DNA from: a virus
DNA: 21,667 nt
Virus record (IMG/VR): IMGVR_UViG_3300010157_000286
Location: 1 to 21,667 of that record
Direction: 5' to 3' (one strand)
The notes below the pieces were generated by a model. That model did no database searches, was not told the origin of the DNA, and saw only the letters and a program-made list of their open reading frames with translations. Below are positions 1 through 7,285 of this stretch, one piece after another. Numbering within the stretch: position 1 is the first letter of the stretch; every line of letters starts with the position of its first letter. A program made the position numbers and the translations under genes.

Positions 1-2
1 CA

Positions 3-59
3 GGGGCAGAAGCCGTCCCGAAATTGGCGGCAAAAGTTGGGGTGTCGAAAACGCATTGA
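3..59 (+). CDS. possible 3' end of an upstream gene (partial)
   Basis: This frame enters from the left edge and stops at TGA 57-59. The 18 visible residues include AVPKLAAKVGVSKTH, which looks like part of a helix-turn-helix, but the piece is too short to assign. The stop is followed immediately by a perfect hairpin (60-82), a common arrangement at a gene end; this is the main argument for the frame. The other two forward frames are also open here, so the choice of frame is weak. Confidence 0.25.
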   Translation, partial: GAEAVPKLAAKVGVSKTH

Positions 60-82
60 TTTGCGGGCTGTTCGCCCGCAAA
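60..82 (+). other. perfect 9-bp inverted repeat (hairpin) upstream of the small terminase gene
   Basis: TTTGCGGGC (60-68) and GCCCGCAAA (74-82) are exact reverse complements around the 5-base loop TGTTC. The hairpin starts right after a TGA at 57-59 and ends 15 bases before the chosen terS start. No T-run follows on either strand, so it is not a textbook intrinsic terminator. It could be an mRNA 3' end, an RNase barrier or a translation-control hairpin. The pairing is seen directly; any role is inferred. Confidence 0.6.
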
Positions 83-97
83 CGTAGGATGGAAGGT

Positions 98-580
98 ATG
101 AAAGGCCGACCACCAACGCCGAAGCACATCCTTGAACTTCGAGGTTCGTGGCGAGCCAATGAGCGCGAGGAGCTTGGCGATCCGCTCGACGCACCGCTCC
201 AGCCGCCGGAGTGGCTGTGCGAACGCGGCAAGGCCGTTTTCGCCAATGTGGTGGCCTGGTTGATGAAGATGGGGACGCTGTCAGCGTCCGACGAAGGAGT
301 CGTCCTGCGATACGCCACGACCTACGTTCTCTGGGAACACGCTGCAATGAAGATGCAGGCCGTCCCCGAGGTGTACATCGACGTTATCGACAAGCATGGT
401 GCCGTCCGCTTTGCCCGCCCGACCAGTCTGGCGATGCAGGCAAAGGAAACCGGCGAGCAACTGCGGCACCTTGAAACGGTGCTAGGGCTGACCCCGTCCG
501 ACCGCACCCGCCTTGGCTTCAAGGCTGAGAAGGTCGTCCTAGACCCGATGGATGCTCTCCTTGCAAAACGACGCGGTTGA
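98..580 (+). CDS. terS: terminase small subunit, P27 family
   Basis: The small terminase subunit recognises phage DNA and delivers it to the large subunit for packaging. The 160-residue product opens with MKGRPPTPKHILELRG, the basic N-terminus typical of the P27 family, followed by a helical body (WLCERGKAVFANVVAWL, then a YATTYVLWEHA helix) and a C-terminal LGLTPSDRTRLGF segment, also typical of the family. Start choice: ATG 98 has AGGA at 86-89, eight bases upstream, and gives the usual family N-terminus. ATG 89 and TTG 56 are in frame but poorer; TTG 56 would read through the 60-82 hairpin. The gene overlaps the large terminase gene by 29 bases, consistent with translational coupling. Length is normal for the family. 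Confidence 0.9.
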   Translation: MKGRPPTPKHILELRGSWRANEREELGDPLDAPLQPPEWLCERGKAVFANVVAWLMKMGTLSASDEGVVLRYATTYVLWEHAAMKMQAVPEVYIDVIDKHGAVRFARPTSLAMQAKETGEQLRHLETVLGLTPSDRTRLGFKAEKVVLDPMDALLAKRRG

Positions 581-2075
581 TATTCGCGACTTTATCGGGC
601 TGCTCAAGCATTCTCGCGGCGATTTCGCCGGCCAGCCATTCGTGCTGGAGGAGTGGCAGGACAGCTACTTCGATAGGCTACTCAACACGAAAAGGGCAGA
701 CGGACTACGAAGATACCGCACATCCCTGCTCGCGCTGCCCCGCAAAAATGGTAAGACGCAAATGGCGGCAGCCTTGGGGCTGTACATGCTTTTTTGCGAC
801 GACGTTGGTGCTGAGGTCATCTGCGCCGCCGGCGACAGAGGACAGGCATCCCTGCTCCACACCGCGGCCAAGCAACTGCTTGAGTCCTGCCCCTCCCTTT
901 GCAGGCGGGCGAAGATTTACCGCAACAGCATTGTGGTGCCGGAGCGGAACTCAAGCATGTTCTGCATCAGCAGCGAGGCTGGAACCAAACACGGCTACAA
1001 CCCCTCCTGCTGCCTGATAGACGAGTATCACGTCTTCCCCGACCGGGAACTTGTTGACGTTCTGGAAACTGGAATGGGGGCGAGAAGCCAGCCGCTCACG
1101 GTCTATATCACCACCGCCGGCACCGACAAGCTTGGCCCCTGCTACAAGGATTGGCAGCGGGCCGAGAAGATTCGCGACGGCCTCATCAAGGACGACACCT
1201 TCCTGCCGTGCATCTACGCTGCGCCGCCCGAAGCAGACCCATTTGACGAAGCCACCTGGGCGGCAGCGAATCCGAATTACGGAAAAGTGCTGAAGCCGGA
1301 TTACTTCCGAGCGTTCGCGGAGAGGGCGAAAGCATCGCCGAGCGACGAGGTTGTTTTCAAGACGCTCCACTTGAATATCTGGGAGAACTCCACGGCGAGG
1401 TGGCTTCGTAACGGCGTTTGGGAAGCCAATGCCGGCCCTCTCCGGCCCACAGCAGGCCGCAAATGCTGGTGCGGAATCGATCTCGCCAGCAACTTCGACA
1501 CGACGGCGTTCGTGGCCGTCTGGCCCGACACAGATGGGACGTATGACATCCACTGCATGCTGTTCATACCTGAAGATAACGCAGCCAAGCGAGAGCGAGA
1601 GGATCGAGTCCCCTATCAACAATGGGCGAAGGATGGGTTTGTTAGAATGACAGAAGGCGATGTGACTGATTATGACGTTGTTCGCGACTACATTCTCTCG
1701 TTCTGCGAGAAGAATTCGGTTGAGGGCATAGCCATTGATCGCTACAACGCCACGCACTTGACGACGCAGTTGATCAATGAGGGTGTCACGGTCAAGCCCT
1801 TTGGACAGGGTTTTATCTCGATGAGTCCGGCCACGAAGCAAGCCGAGGTACTGGCAATATCAAACCAGCTTCGGCATGCCGGAAACCCGGCACTGGCCTG
1901 GCAGATATCCAACGTGCAGATAAAGATGGATGATGCCGGAAACGTCAAGCCGACCAAAAAGCATTCGCACGACACAGGCAGAATCGATGGAGCGGTAGCA
2001 CTTTTCATGGCGCTGGGCATTGCCAGCACCGCCAACCACGGCGAAGAAAACCCCTACGAAATCATGGTGATATAG
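552..2075 (+). CDS. terL: terminase large subunit (HK97-type ATPase/nuclease)
   Basis: This is the DNA-packaging motor: an N-terminal ATPase translocates DNA and a C-terminal RNase H-like nuclease cuts it. In the 507-residue product, ALPRKNGKTQ (61-70) is the Walker A-like loop, CLIDEYH (154-160) supplies Walker B Asp157 and Glu158, and ITTAGTD (186-192) is the coupling motif. The nuclease begins at WCGIDLASNFDTTAF with Asp310. IAIDRYNAT contributes Asp396 and GRIDGAVALF contributes Asp479, giving the three acidic metal-binding positions expected. The length is normal and no motif is missing. It starts inside terS and ends one base before the portal's GTG codon, so the three genes form one packaging operon. 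The family assignment is firm; the cos versus headful mode cannot be read from the sequence. Confidence 0.96.
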   Translation: MLSLQNDAVDIRDFIGLLKHSRGDFAGQPFVLEEWQDSYFDRLLNTKRADGLRRYRTSLLALPRKNGKTQMAAALGLYMLFCDDVGAEVICAAGDRGQASLLHTAAKQLLESCPSLCRRAKIYRNSIVVPERNSSMFCISSEAGTKHGYNPSCCLIDEYHVFPDRELVDVLETGMGARSQPLTVYITTAGTDKLGPCYKDWQRAEKIRDGLIKDDTFLPCIYAAPPEADPFDEATWAAANPNYGKVLKPDYFRAFAERAKASPSDEVVFKTLHLNIWENSTARWLRNGVWEANAGPLRPTAGRKCWCGIDLASNFDTTAFVAVWPDTDGTYDIHCMLFIPEDNAAKREREDRVPYQQWAKDGFVRMTEGDVTDYDVVRDYILSFCEKNSVEGIAIDRYNATHLTTQLINEGVTVKPFGQGFISMSPATKQAEVLAISNQLRHAGNPALAWQISNVQIKMDDAGNVKPTKKHSHDTGRIDGAVALFMALGIASTANHGEENPYEIMVI

Positions 2076-2076
2076 C

Positions 2077-3723
2077 GTGGAGGATGCAGCCATCGAGGAC
2101 ATGCTGGAGCTTGACTTCCGCAGCGCCATCTCTAGGGTATTCGAGGAGATCGTAGAGACTCGCCGCACGGTCGCTGGCGTCTTCATCTCCCCCGAAACAA
2201 GCCTCCAGTGCAGTGCCGTGCTGGCCTGCGTTCGACTCTACGCTGAAACGATCGGCAGCCTGCCGTTCCACGTTTACAAGCGTTTGCCGGCAGGCAAGGG
2301 GAAGGTGATCGCCGAAGACCACCCGCTGTACAACGTGCTTGCCTACGACCCGAATGGCTGGCAGACGAGCTACGAATTCCGCGAGTTGATGCAGGCGTGG
2401 ATGCTCCTATGGGGAAACGCCTATGCCTACATCGTCCCCGGCCGCCGGGGCAGCGTGACTGAACTGCACCCTCTGCACCCTGCCCACATGGTCTGCAAGC
2501 GGTTGCCGGGGAAAGGCAAGCTTCGCACCGGCGGCAAACTGCGGTACGAATACACCTTCCCCGGCGATTCGCTGCCAACGATCTACAACCAAGACGAGAT
2601 TTTCCATCTGCGGTGGCTGTCCAGCGACGGCGTGACAGGCTATGTGCCGACCACGCTATCGCGGGATGCGATTGCTCTGGCTCGAGCGACTGAGCTTGAG
2701 TCTTCGGCATACTTTGGCAACGGAGCCAGGCCTGGCACGGTAATCGAAACCGATCAGCCACTGAAGCCAGAGACGGCGCAGCGGTTGCGGCAGGCATGGG
2801 AAGACATGCACCGCGGCCCCGAGCGAGGGTCAAAGACGGCAGTGATGCCGCACGGCGCTCACGTCAAAGAACTGACCCGCAATAATCAGACTGATATGCT
2901 CGTTGAGACTCGGCGCTACCAAGTCGAGGAGATCACCCGAGCGTACCGTGTACCCCCTTATATGGTGGGTGACGTGAGCAAGGCCAGCTACAACTCATTC
3001 GAGCAGCAGGGGCTGGATTTCCTGACCTTCAGCCTGACGCCGCACCTCCGACGTTGGGAGGGAGCATGCCGCCGTGACCTCGTTACTGACGACGAGACGT
3101 TTTTCGTTGGCTTCGACACCTCGGCGTTGATTGCAGCCGACCACGCGGCCATGGGTGCCTTCTGCCGGGAGATGCAGAATATCGGCGTCTACTCAATCAA
3201 CGACGTTCGCAGCAAGATCGGCGACAACCCGATCGGCGAAGAGGGCGACAAGCGGTTCGTGCAGGTCAATATGCAGCTTCTGGAGGCTTTCACGCCTCAC
3301 ACGCCCAACGGACAGGCACCGGAGCCGGCCGCCCCCGCCGCGGCCCCTGACGCCCCCGCACCGCAGAAAACAGCACCCGACGCCCCGCCGGAGCCTCCGG
3401 CCGCCGGCAAGCGAGACGCCAACGAGGTGCTGTTCAAATCGACGCTCCGACGCCTCGCAGCTATCGAATCTGACGGCATTCTGGAGCGTCGGAACAAGCC
3501 AACCAAGATGGCCGCCTTCTTCGATGAGCATCGCAGCCGGATCGTCAACGAACTGAGAGATGCCGCAGAGGCTACCGGCCAACACATCGAGTCGTTTGCC
3601 GACAATTGGATTGAGCGATCTAAGGATTTGCTGTTGGAATGCCACCGCAGTGGCACCAAATACGAAGTAGCCCTGGAGGGATGGTGCGACAAGCACCTCG
3701 CGACTGATGCCGCAGCCACTTGA
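2077..3723 (+). CDS. portal protein, HK97 family, with long C-terminal extension
   Basis: The portal forms the ring at one capsid vertex through which DNA enters and to which the neck attaches. The N-terminal half has the family hallmarks: ACVRLYAETIGSLPFHVYKR, HPLYNVLAYDPN and LLWGNAYAYI. Later come YRVPPYMVGD and SYNSFEQQGLDFLTFSLTPH. The core ends near residue 404. A Pro/Ala-rich linker (about 405-444) then joins a charged helical domain (445-548), making the protein (548 residues) longer than the roughly 420-residue HK97 portal. GTG 2077 directly follows the terL stop. ATG 2101 is an alternative, but neither has an ideally spaced ribosome binding site. The 3' end overlaps the next gene by 17 bases. 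The C-terminal extension could bind scaffold, protease or the neighbouring bacterioferritin-fold protein, but the sequence does not show this. Confidence 0.95.
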   Translation: MEDAAIEDMLELDFRSAISRVFEEIVETRRTVAGVFISPETSLQCSAVLACVRLYAETIGSLPFHVYKRLPAGKGKVIAEDHPLYNVLAYDPNGWQTSYEFRELMQAWMLLWGNAYAYIVPGRRGSVTELHPLHPAHMVCKRLPGKGKLRTGGKLRYEYTFPGDSLPTIYNQDEIFHLRWLSSDGVTGYVPTTLSRDAIALARATELESSAYFGNGARPGTVIETDQPLKPETAQRLRQAWEDMHRGPERGSKTAVMPHGAHVKELTRNNQTDMLVETRRYQVEEITRAYRVPPYMVGDVSKASYNSFEQQGLDFLTFSLTPHLRRWEGACRRDLVTDDETFFVGFDTSALIAADHAAMGAFCREMQNIGVYSINDVRSKIGDNPIGEEGDKRFVQVNMQLLEAFTPHTPNGQAPEPAAPAAAPDAPAPQKTAPDAPPEPPAAGKRDANEVLFKSTLRRLAAIESDGILERRNKPTKMAAFFDEHRSRIVNELRDAAEATGQHIESFADNWIERSKDLLLECHRSGTKYEVALEGWCDKHLATDAAAT

Positions 3724-4174
3724 CGGTGTGATCGACGCCTTGCAAGCCTCCCTGCGCCTCCATTGGTCGCAGGCGGCGATGTATGACATGCAGGCCGTGC
3801 ATCTGACCCGCTGGGGGTATTCCAAGCTGGGCGAAACGTGGGCCTCCTACGCAGTCGAGGAACGCGGCCACATCAAGATGCTGTCAGAGCGAATCGAATT
3901 CTTCGACATTCAGCCGACAACCGAGTTTGATCAGCCAGAACTGCCCCGGCACGACTTCGAGGGCATTCTGGACGTGAACTATGCGGCCGACGTGACCGCC
4001 GCAGAGGTTGAGCGATCGGGATTCTTGACCTGCATGGAAATCGGCGACAGCACATCGGCCAAGATTTTCACGAAGTTGAGGCGTGGCAGCGAGGATTCGA
4101 TGGCAAATATCGAAGCAATCCGCCGCGTGATCGAGCAGATCGGTGCAGACAACTACCTTGCCAACCAGGTGTAA
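3707..4174 (+). CDS. bacterioferritin-fold protein with degraded iron centre, in the head operon
   Basis: The 155-residue product matches bacterioferritin (158 residues in E. coli) along its full length. Residues 87-155 align with E. coli Bfr 86-154 without a gap, ending IGADNYLANQV against MGLQNYLQAQI. YSKLGETWASYAVEERGHIK matches helix B. By my alignment to remembered E. coli Bfr, two of six diiron ligands are kept (Glu52 for E51, His55 for H54). The others are changed: His19 for E18, Asp95 for E94, Ser128 for E127 and Ser131 for H130. Haem ligand Met52 is Arg53. The four-helix fold and perhaps cage assembly are thus likely, while normal ferroxidase and haem binding are unlikely. It overlaps the portal gene by 17 bases and its stop lies one base before the protease ATG, so it is a true member of the head operon. 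ATG 3707 is kept because the alignment covers helix A; no strong ribosome binding site precedes it. Role unknown: head structural protein, internal protein or iron-related protein are all possible. Confidence 0.85.
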   Translation: MPQPLDGVIDALQASLRLHWSQAAMYDMQAVHLTRWGYSKLGETWASYAVEERGHIKMLSERIEFFDIQPTTEFDQPELPRHDFEGILDVNYAADVTAAEVERSGFLTCMEIGDSTSAKIFTKLRRGSEDSMANIEAIRRVIEQIGADNYLANQV

Positions 4175-4175
4175 C

Positions 4176-5765
4176 ATGGAAATCGAACGCCGCACAAACC
4201 TCGGTGAAACGTCGCTGGAGTACCGCGACGACCTCAATACAGGCATGAAGCAGCCGGTAATTTCCGGCTATGCGGCGGTATTCCAGAGCGAGTCAAGAAA
4301 TCTGGGAGGCTTCACTGAGGTCATTCAGCCCGGCGCGTTCGCAGAGGTGCTGTCCAGTAACCCCGATGTGGTCGGTTGCTACAACCACGACAAGAATTTC
4401 GTGCTGGGACGCACCAGTTCAGGCACGATGATGCTGTCTGAAGACGAGCGCGGCCTGAAGTACAAAATCTACCCGCCCGAAGCTCGAGCCGATGTGATTC
4501 AGGCGGTCGAACGGCGCGATGTCATCGGAAGCAGTATTGCGTTTTTGTGCCGTGACGAAGATCAGTCTTGGTCAGGCACCACCCGCGGCATGCGGCTGCG
4601 GACAATCAAGAAAATCAGCCTGCTTGACGACGTTGGGCCGGTGGTTCGCCCAGCATACGACGGCGCGAGCGTGATTGTGAGCCGAAGAGCGCTGGAAATG
4701 GCCCTCGGCGACCACTTTCGTCCCAATTTGAGCATGGCAAACGCCGCAAAACGTGGCTTAAAGGGCGGAAAAACGGGCGAAACTGACCAGAATCTGGTCG
4801 GAATTGCGACGAAAATAGCCGAAAGATGCATCATTACGCCCGAGGAAATCGTCTATCTGGAGGTCGTTTTCGAGCGTTGCATGGACGCAAAAACCACCGG
4901 ATGGTCAGGTTCGCCAGCGTTTTGGGAGTATCAGATGGCCGGAGGCGACTCCGGTGCCAAGTGGATCGGTAGAAGGGCGGCAGAACAGACCAGTAACGAC
5001 GTTGACTTGAAGCCACCGGCCGACATGGCCGCCGCTGCAAGGCGTGGCATTGAGCTTCACGAAGCCGGCCGCTCCGGCGACGGACTGAAACCGGAGACGG
5101 TAGCCCGCGCGAAGCGGATCGCAGCCCGCGAGACGCTGACGCCCGAGCATGTGCGTGAGATGCGGGCTTGGTTTGCCCGCCATTACGTTGATAAGAAGGC
5201 AGGCTGGTCGAATGCAGGTGAGGAGACGCCCGGCTACACCGCTTGGATGCTCTGGGGCGGCGATCCCGGCCGGCGGTGGAGTGAAGCCAAGGTCAAGCAG
5301 ATGGAAAACGAGAAGCGTGACGACATGTTTGACCCGATCATGCCGCCACCCGCCCCCGAGGCCGACGAGTCATCGTCCTCTGAGTCATATGACCTGACGC
5401 CGGCCAATGACCAACTGCACGAAGCGATCGAAGGCATCGCCGAAGTCAACGGCCAATGGCCGCAGGACGGTGCCAACGGCGCACATTACATGCGCGAAAG
5501 CCCGTTTGCTGACTCCGGCTTGGTGTGCGCCAACTGCGTGATGTTCAAAGGCGGCGGGAAGTGCGAGGCGGTCGCTGGCGAAATCGAGGCGGGCGGTGTC
5601 TGCAAGCTGTGGGTTATCCCTGCTGACAAGATGAACATGGAGCCGGCGGGCCGCAGCGAAGCGCCGCCAGAAACTACGCCAGCAGTTGTTACGCCACCGA
5701 TCGATTACGCAGGCAGAGCGGCATCACTTCGCGCCGCTCTCCTCGAGTCAGTTGCACGGCAGTAA
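4176..5765 (+). CDS. HK97-type prohead protease fused to duplicated small domain and HiPIP-like Cys4 domain
   Basis: The N-terminal domain (about 1-178 of 529) is a prohead protease (peptidase S78/U35 type) that cleaves scaffold and capsid protein during head maturation. PVISGYAAVFQSES is the usual opening, His71 in CYNHDKNFVLGR is the likely catalytic histidine, and Ser120 in GSSIAF fits the nucleophile position. Residues about 187-272 and 280-377 are two diverged copies of a small alpha-helical domain: AAKRG..., TPEE, GWS, GGD-GAKWIG against AAARRG..., TPEH, GWS, GGDPGRRWSE. A Pro/Glu/Ser linker (about 389-405) follows. Residues 435-485 contain Cys451, 454, 463 and 476 (C-x2-C-x8-C-x12-C, then KLW), the spacing seen in high-potential iron-sulfur proteins. 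ATG 4176 with AGGTG at 4167-4171 is preferred over the upstream in-frame GTG 4143, which lies in the previous gene. The protease call is firm; the cofactor of the Cys4 domain is inferred. Confidence 0.92.
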   Translation: MEIERRTNLGETSLEYRDDLNTGMKQPVISGYAAVFQSESRNLGGFTEVIQPGAFAEVLSSNPDVVGCYNHDKNFVLGRTSSGTMMLSEDERGLKYKIYPPEARADVIQAVERRDVIGSSIAFLCRDEDQSWSGTTRGMRLRTIKKISLLDDVGPVVRPAYDGASVIVSRRALEMALGDHFRPNLSMANAAKRGLKGGKTGETDQNLVGIATKIAERCIITPEEIVYLEVVFERCMDAKTTGWSGSPAFWEYQMAGGDSGAKWIGRRAAEQTSNDVDLKPPADMAAAARRGIELHEAGRSGDGLKPETVARAKRIAARETLTPEHVREMRAWFARHYVDKKAGWSNAGEETPGYTAWMLWGGDPGRRWSEAKVKQMENEKRDDMFDPIMPPPAPEADESSSSESYDLTPANDQLHEAIEGIAEVNGQWPQDGANGAHYMRESPFADSGLVCANCVMFKGGGKCEAVAGEIEAGGVCKLWVIPADKMNMEPAGRSEAPPETTPAVVTPPIDYAGRAASLRAALLESVARQ

Positions 5766-5922
5766 TAATCTGGTGTAAGCTACAGACTGACACATTGCTC
5801 TGCGATGGATTTTGCAGAGAGCAGTGCGAGCGGCACAAGTCGCGGCGCGCTAGCGGGACAACATCACCCGCCAGCCGCCTTGCTATGCCTGGTGGTTGGC
5901 ACCATACGGAGCCAAAGCCACC
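5766..5922 (+). promoter_or_regulatory. structured non-coding leader of the major capsid gene
   Basis: This 157-base gap between protease and capsid genes has no convincing reading frame. It is dense in inverted repeats: CTCTGC 5798-5803 with GCAGAG 5814-5819; GCGGG 5853-5857 with CCCGC 5867-5871; a 10-bp stem of 5870-5879 with 5891-5900 that includes two G-U pairs and an 11-base loop; and TTGGC 5896-5900 with GCCAA 5911-5915. The last two share 5896-5900 and so exclude each other, and the last one embraces the probable capsid ribosome binding site GGAG (5908-5911). A good sigma70-type promoter was not found. The pairings are seen by eye; regulation of capsid translation or mRNA processing is inferred. 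Confidence 0.5.
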
Positions 5923-7263
5923 ATGGCCGCATCGAATCTCAAGCGTCTTCAGGATCGTGCCGCTGCCGTTGCAGCGCGGATGAATGAACTGGCCGGCGTG
6001 TCGGAGCGTTCGGAAGAGCAGACCGCAGAACTGCGGAAGCTTGACACCGAGGCCGACACCGTCAAGGCCGACCTGGAGTTCGAGCAGCGTCTGGCTGCCA
6101 AGGAGAAGGAACTCCGCAGCGTCATCGAGCCTGCCGCCGCCCCCGCCCCTGCTGCCACTGAGCCAGAGAAGCGGAAGCTTCCCGCTCAGATTGCCAGGAT
6201 CGACTACCGCTCGCTCTCGGCGTTCAACGACAGCCCCGCGGCCGTCGAAGATGCTTACAAGGTTGGCCGCTGGCTTCGGGCGTCGATCTTCCGCAAGGAA
6301 GAAGACCTCCGGTGGTGCAATGACAATGGCGTCGAAAGCCGCGCCCTCAACGAGGGTGTTAATTCGGCCGGCGGAACCCTCGTTCCCGACGTACTCGCGG
6401 ATCGCGTGATTCGACTTGTCGAAACGTATGGTACTTTCCCGCCCGCTGCGGAATCGCAGACGATGGCTCGCGATACCCTTGTGATTCCCAAGCGGCTCAC
6501 GGGGACTTCGGCTTATTTTGTCGGAGAGGGAAATAGTATCAACGAAAGCGAGCCGACTTACGGAAATGTGCAGTTGATCGCCCGTAAGCTGGCCTGCTCC
6601 TGCCGCCTCTCTACGGAGGTGATGGAGGATGCTCTGGTGAATCTGGCAGACCAGGTAACAACCGAGTTTTCGACTTCGCTGGCCCTGAAAATTGATCAAT
6701 GCGGATGGCTTGGTGACGGCAGCTCCACCTACGGCGGCATCTACGGTATCGTGCCGAAGATCGACAACGGAAGCTACACCGCTTCGGTTGTTACCGCGTC
6801 CACCGGCGGCACGACCTTCGGCAGCCTGACGCTCAACGACTTCCTTAACGTCATGGGCAAGGTTCCGCTCTACGCCCGCCAGGGTGCCGAGTGGTATGTG
6901 TCCCCGGCAGGGTTCGCGGCCTCGATGGCTCGCCTCAAGTACTCTGCCGGCGGTAACGCTGTGCAGCAGATCGGTGGCGATGCTGGCCTGGAGTTCCTCG
7001 GCTACAAGGTCAACCTTGTGCATGTGATGAACACCACGCTGACCAGCGATCCCTCGGCCGTCAAGGTGATCTTCGGAAACATGAAGCTCTCCTCGATCCT
7101 TGCCAAGCGGCGTGACTTCTCGGTGAAGCTCTACGATCAGGTCTACGCGACTACCGATCAGATGCTTCTCCAAGGCACCATGCGGTTCGACATCAACCAT
7201 CACTCCCTCGGCAGCACGTCGGAGGTCGGCCCTGTGGTCGCCCTCAAGACTGCCGCCTCTTGA
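5923..7263 (+). CDS. major capsid protein, HK97 fold
   Basis: This is the main shell protein. From ATG 5923 the product has 446 residues. Residues 1-75 are highly charged and predicted coiled coil (NLKRLQDRAAAVAARMNEL and on), the built-in scaffold or delta domain of HK97-type capsid proteins. A Pro/Ala/Glu linker (about 75-90) probably carries the protease cleavage site. The HK97 core follows: GVNSAGGTLVPDVLADRVIR, the YFVGEGNSINESEPTYGNV beta region, LACSCRLSTEVMEDALVNL (spine-helix region), DQCGWLGDGSSTYGGIYGI, then YVSPAGFAASMARLKYSAG and the C-terminal LYDQVYATTDQMLLQGTMRFD. An in-frame TTG at 5896 adds nine residues, but ATG 5923 with GGAG at 5908-5911 is the better start. The long structured leader upstream suits a highly expressed gene. 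The cleavage site is not identified precisely. Confidence 0.95.
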   Translation: MAASNLKRLQDRAAAVAARMNELAGVSERSEEQTAELRKLDTEADTVKADLEFEQRLAAKEKELRSVIEPAAAPAPAATEPEKRKLPAQIARIDYRSLSAFNDSPAAVEDAYKVGRWLRASIFRKEEDLRWCNDNGVESRALNEGVNSAGGTLVPDVLADRVIRLVETYGTFPPAAESQTMARDTLVIPKRLTGTSAYFVGEGNSINESEPTYGNVQLIARKLACSCRLSTEVMEDALVNLADQVTTEFSTSLALKIDQCGWLGDGSSTYGGIYGIVPKIDNGSYTASVVTASTGGTTFGSLTLNDFLNVMGKVPLYARQGAEWYVSPAGFAASMARLKYSAGGNAVQQIGGDAGLEFLGYKVNLVHVMNTTLTSDPSAVKVIFGNMKLSSILAKRRDFSVKLYDQVYATTDQMLLQGTMRFDINHHSLGSTSEVGPVVALKTAAS

Positions 7264-7285
7264 TCCATCTTAGGAGCAGCCTGAC

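Noticed and set aside
951-1841. 296-codon - strand frame opposite the large terminase gene
   Set aside because: It lies wholly within terL, which has all ATPase and nuclease motifs. The antisense product has no domain and is best explained by GC-rich codon bias.
4144-4174. Encapsulin-type cargo-loading peptide at the C-terminus of the ferritin-fold protein
   Set aside because: The protein ends IGADNYLANQV, the normal bacterioferritin end, with no extra hydrophobic/glycine targeting tail, so an encapsulin-like loading signal is not supported.
5741-5781. Possible sigma70 promoter before the capsid gene (AATAAT at 5764-5769 or TAAGCT at 5776-5781)
   Set aside because: AATAAT matches the -10 consensus at five of six, but no acceptable -35 lies 16-18 bases upstream; the other pair (TTGCAC, TAAGCT) matches only three of six in each box.
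5689-7203. 504-codon open frame on the - strand opposite the capsid gene
   Set aside because: It mirrors the codon structure of a strongly supported HK97-type capsid gene, has no recognisable domain or ribosome binding site, and no other - strand gene is supported in the window.
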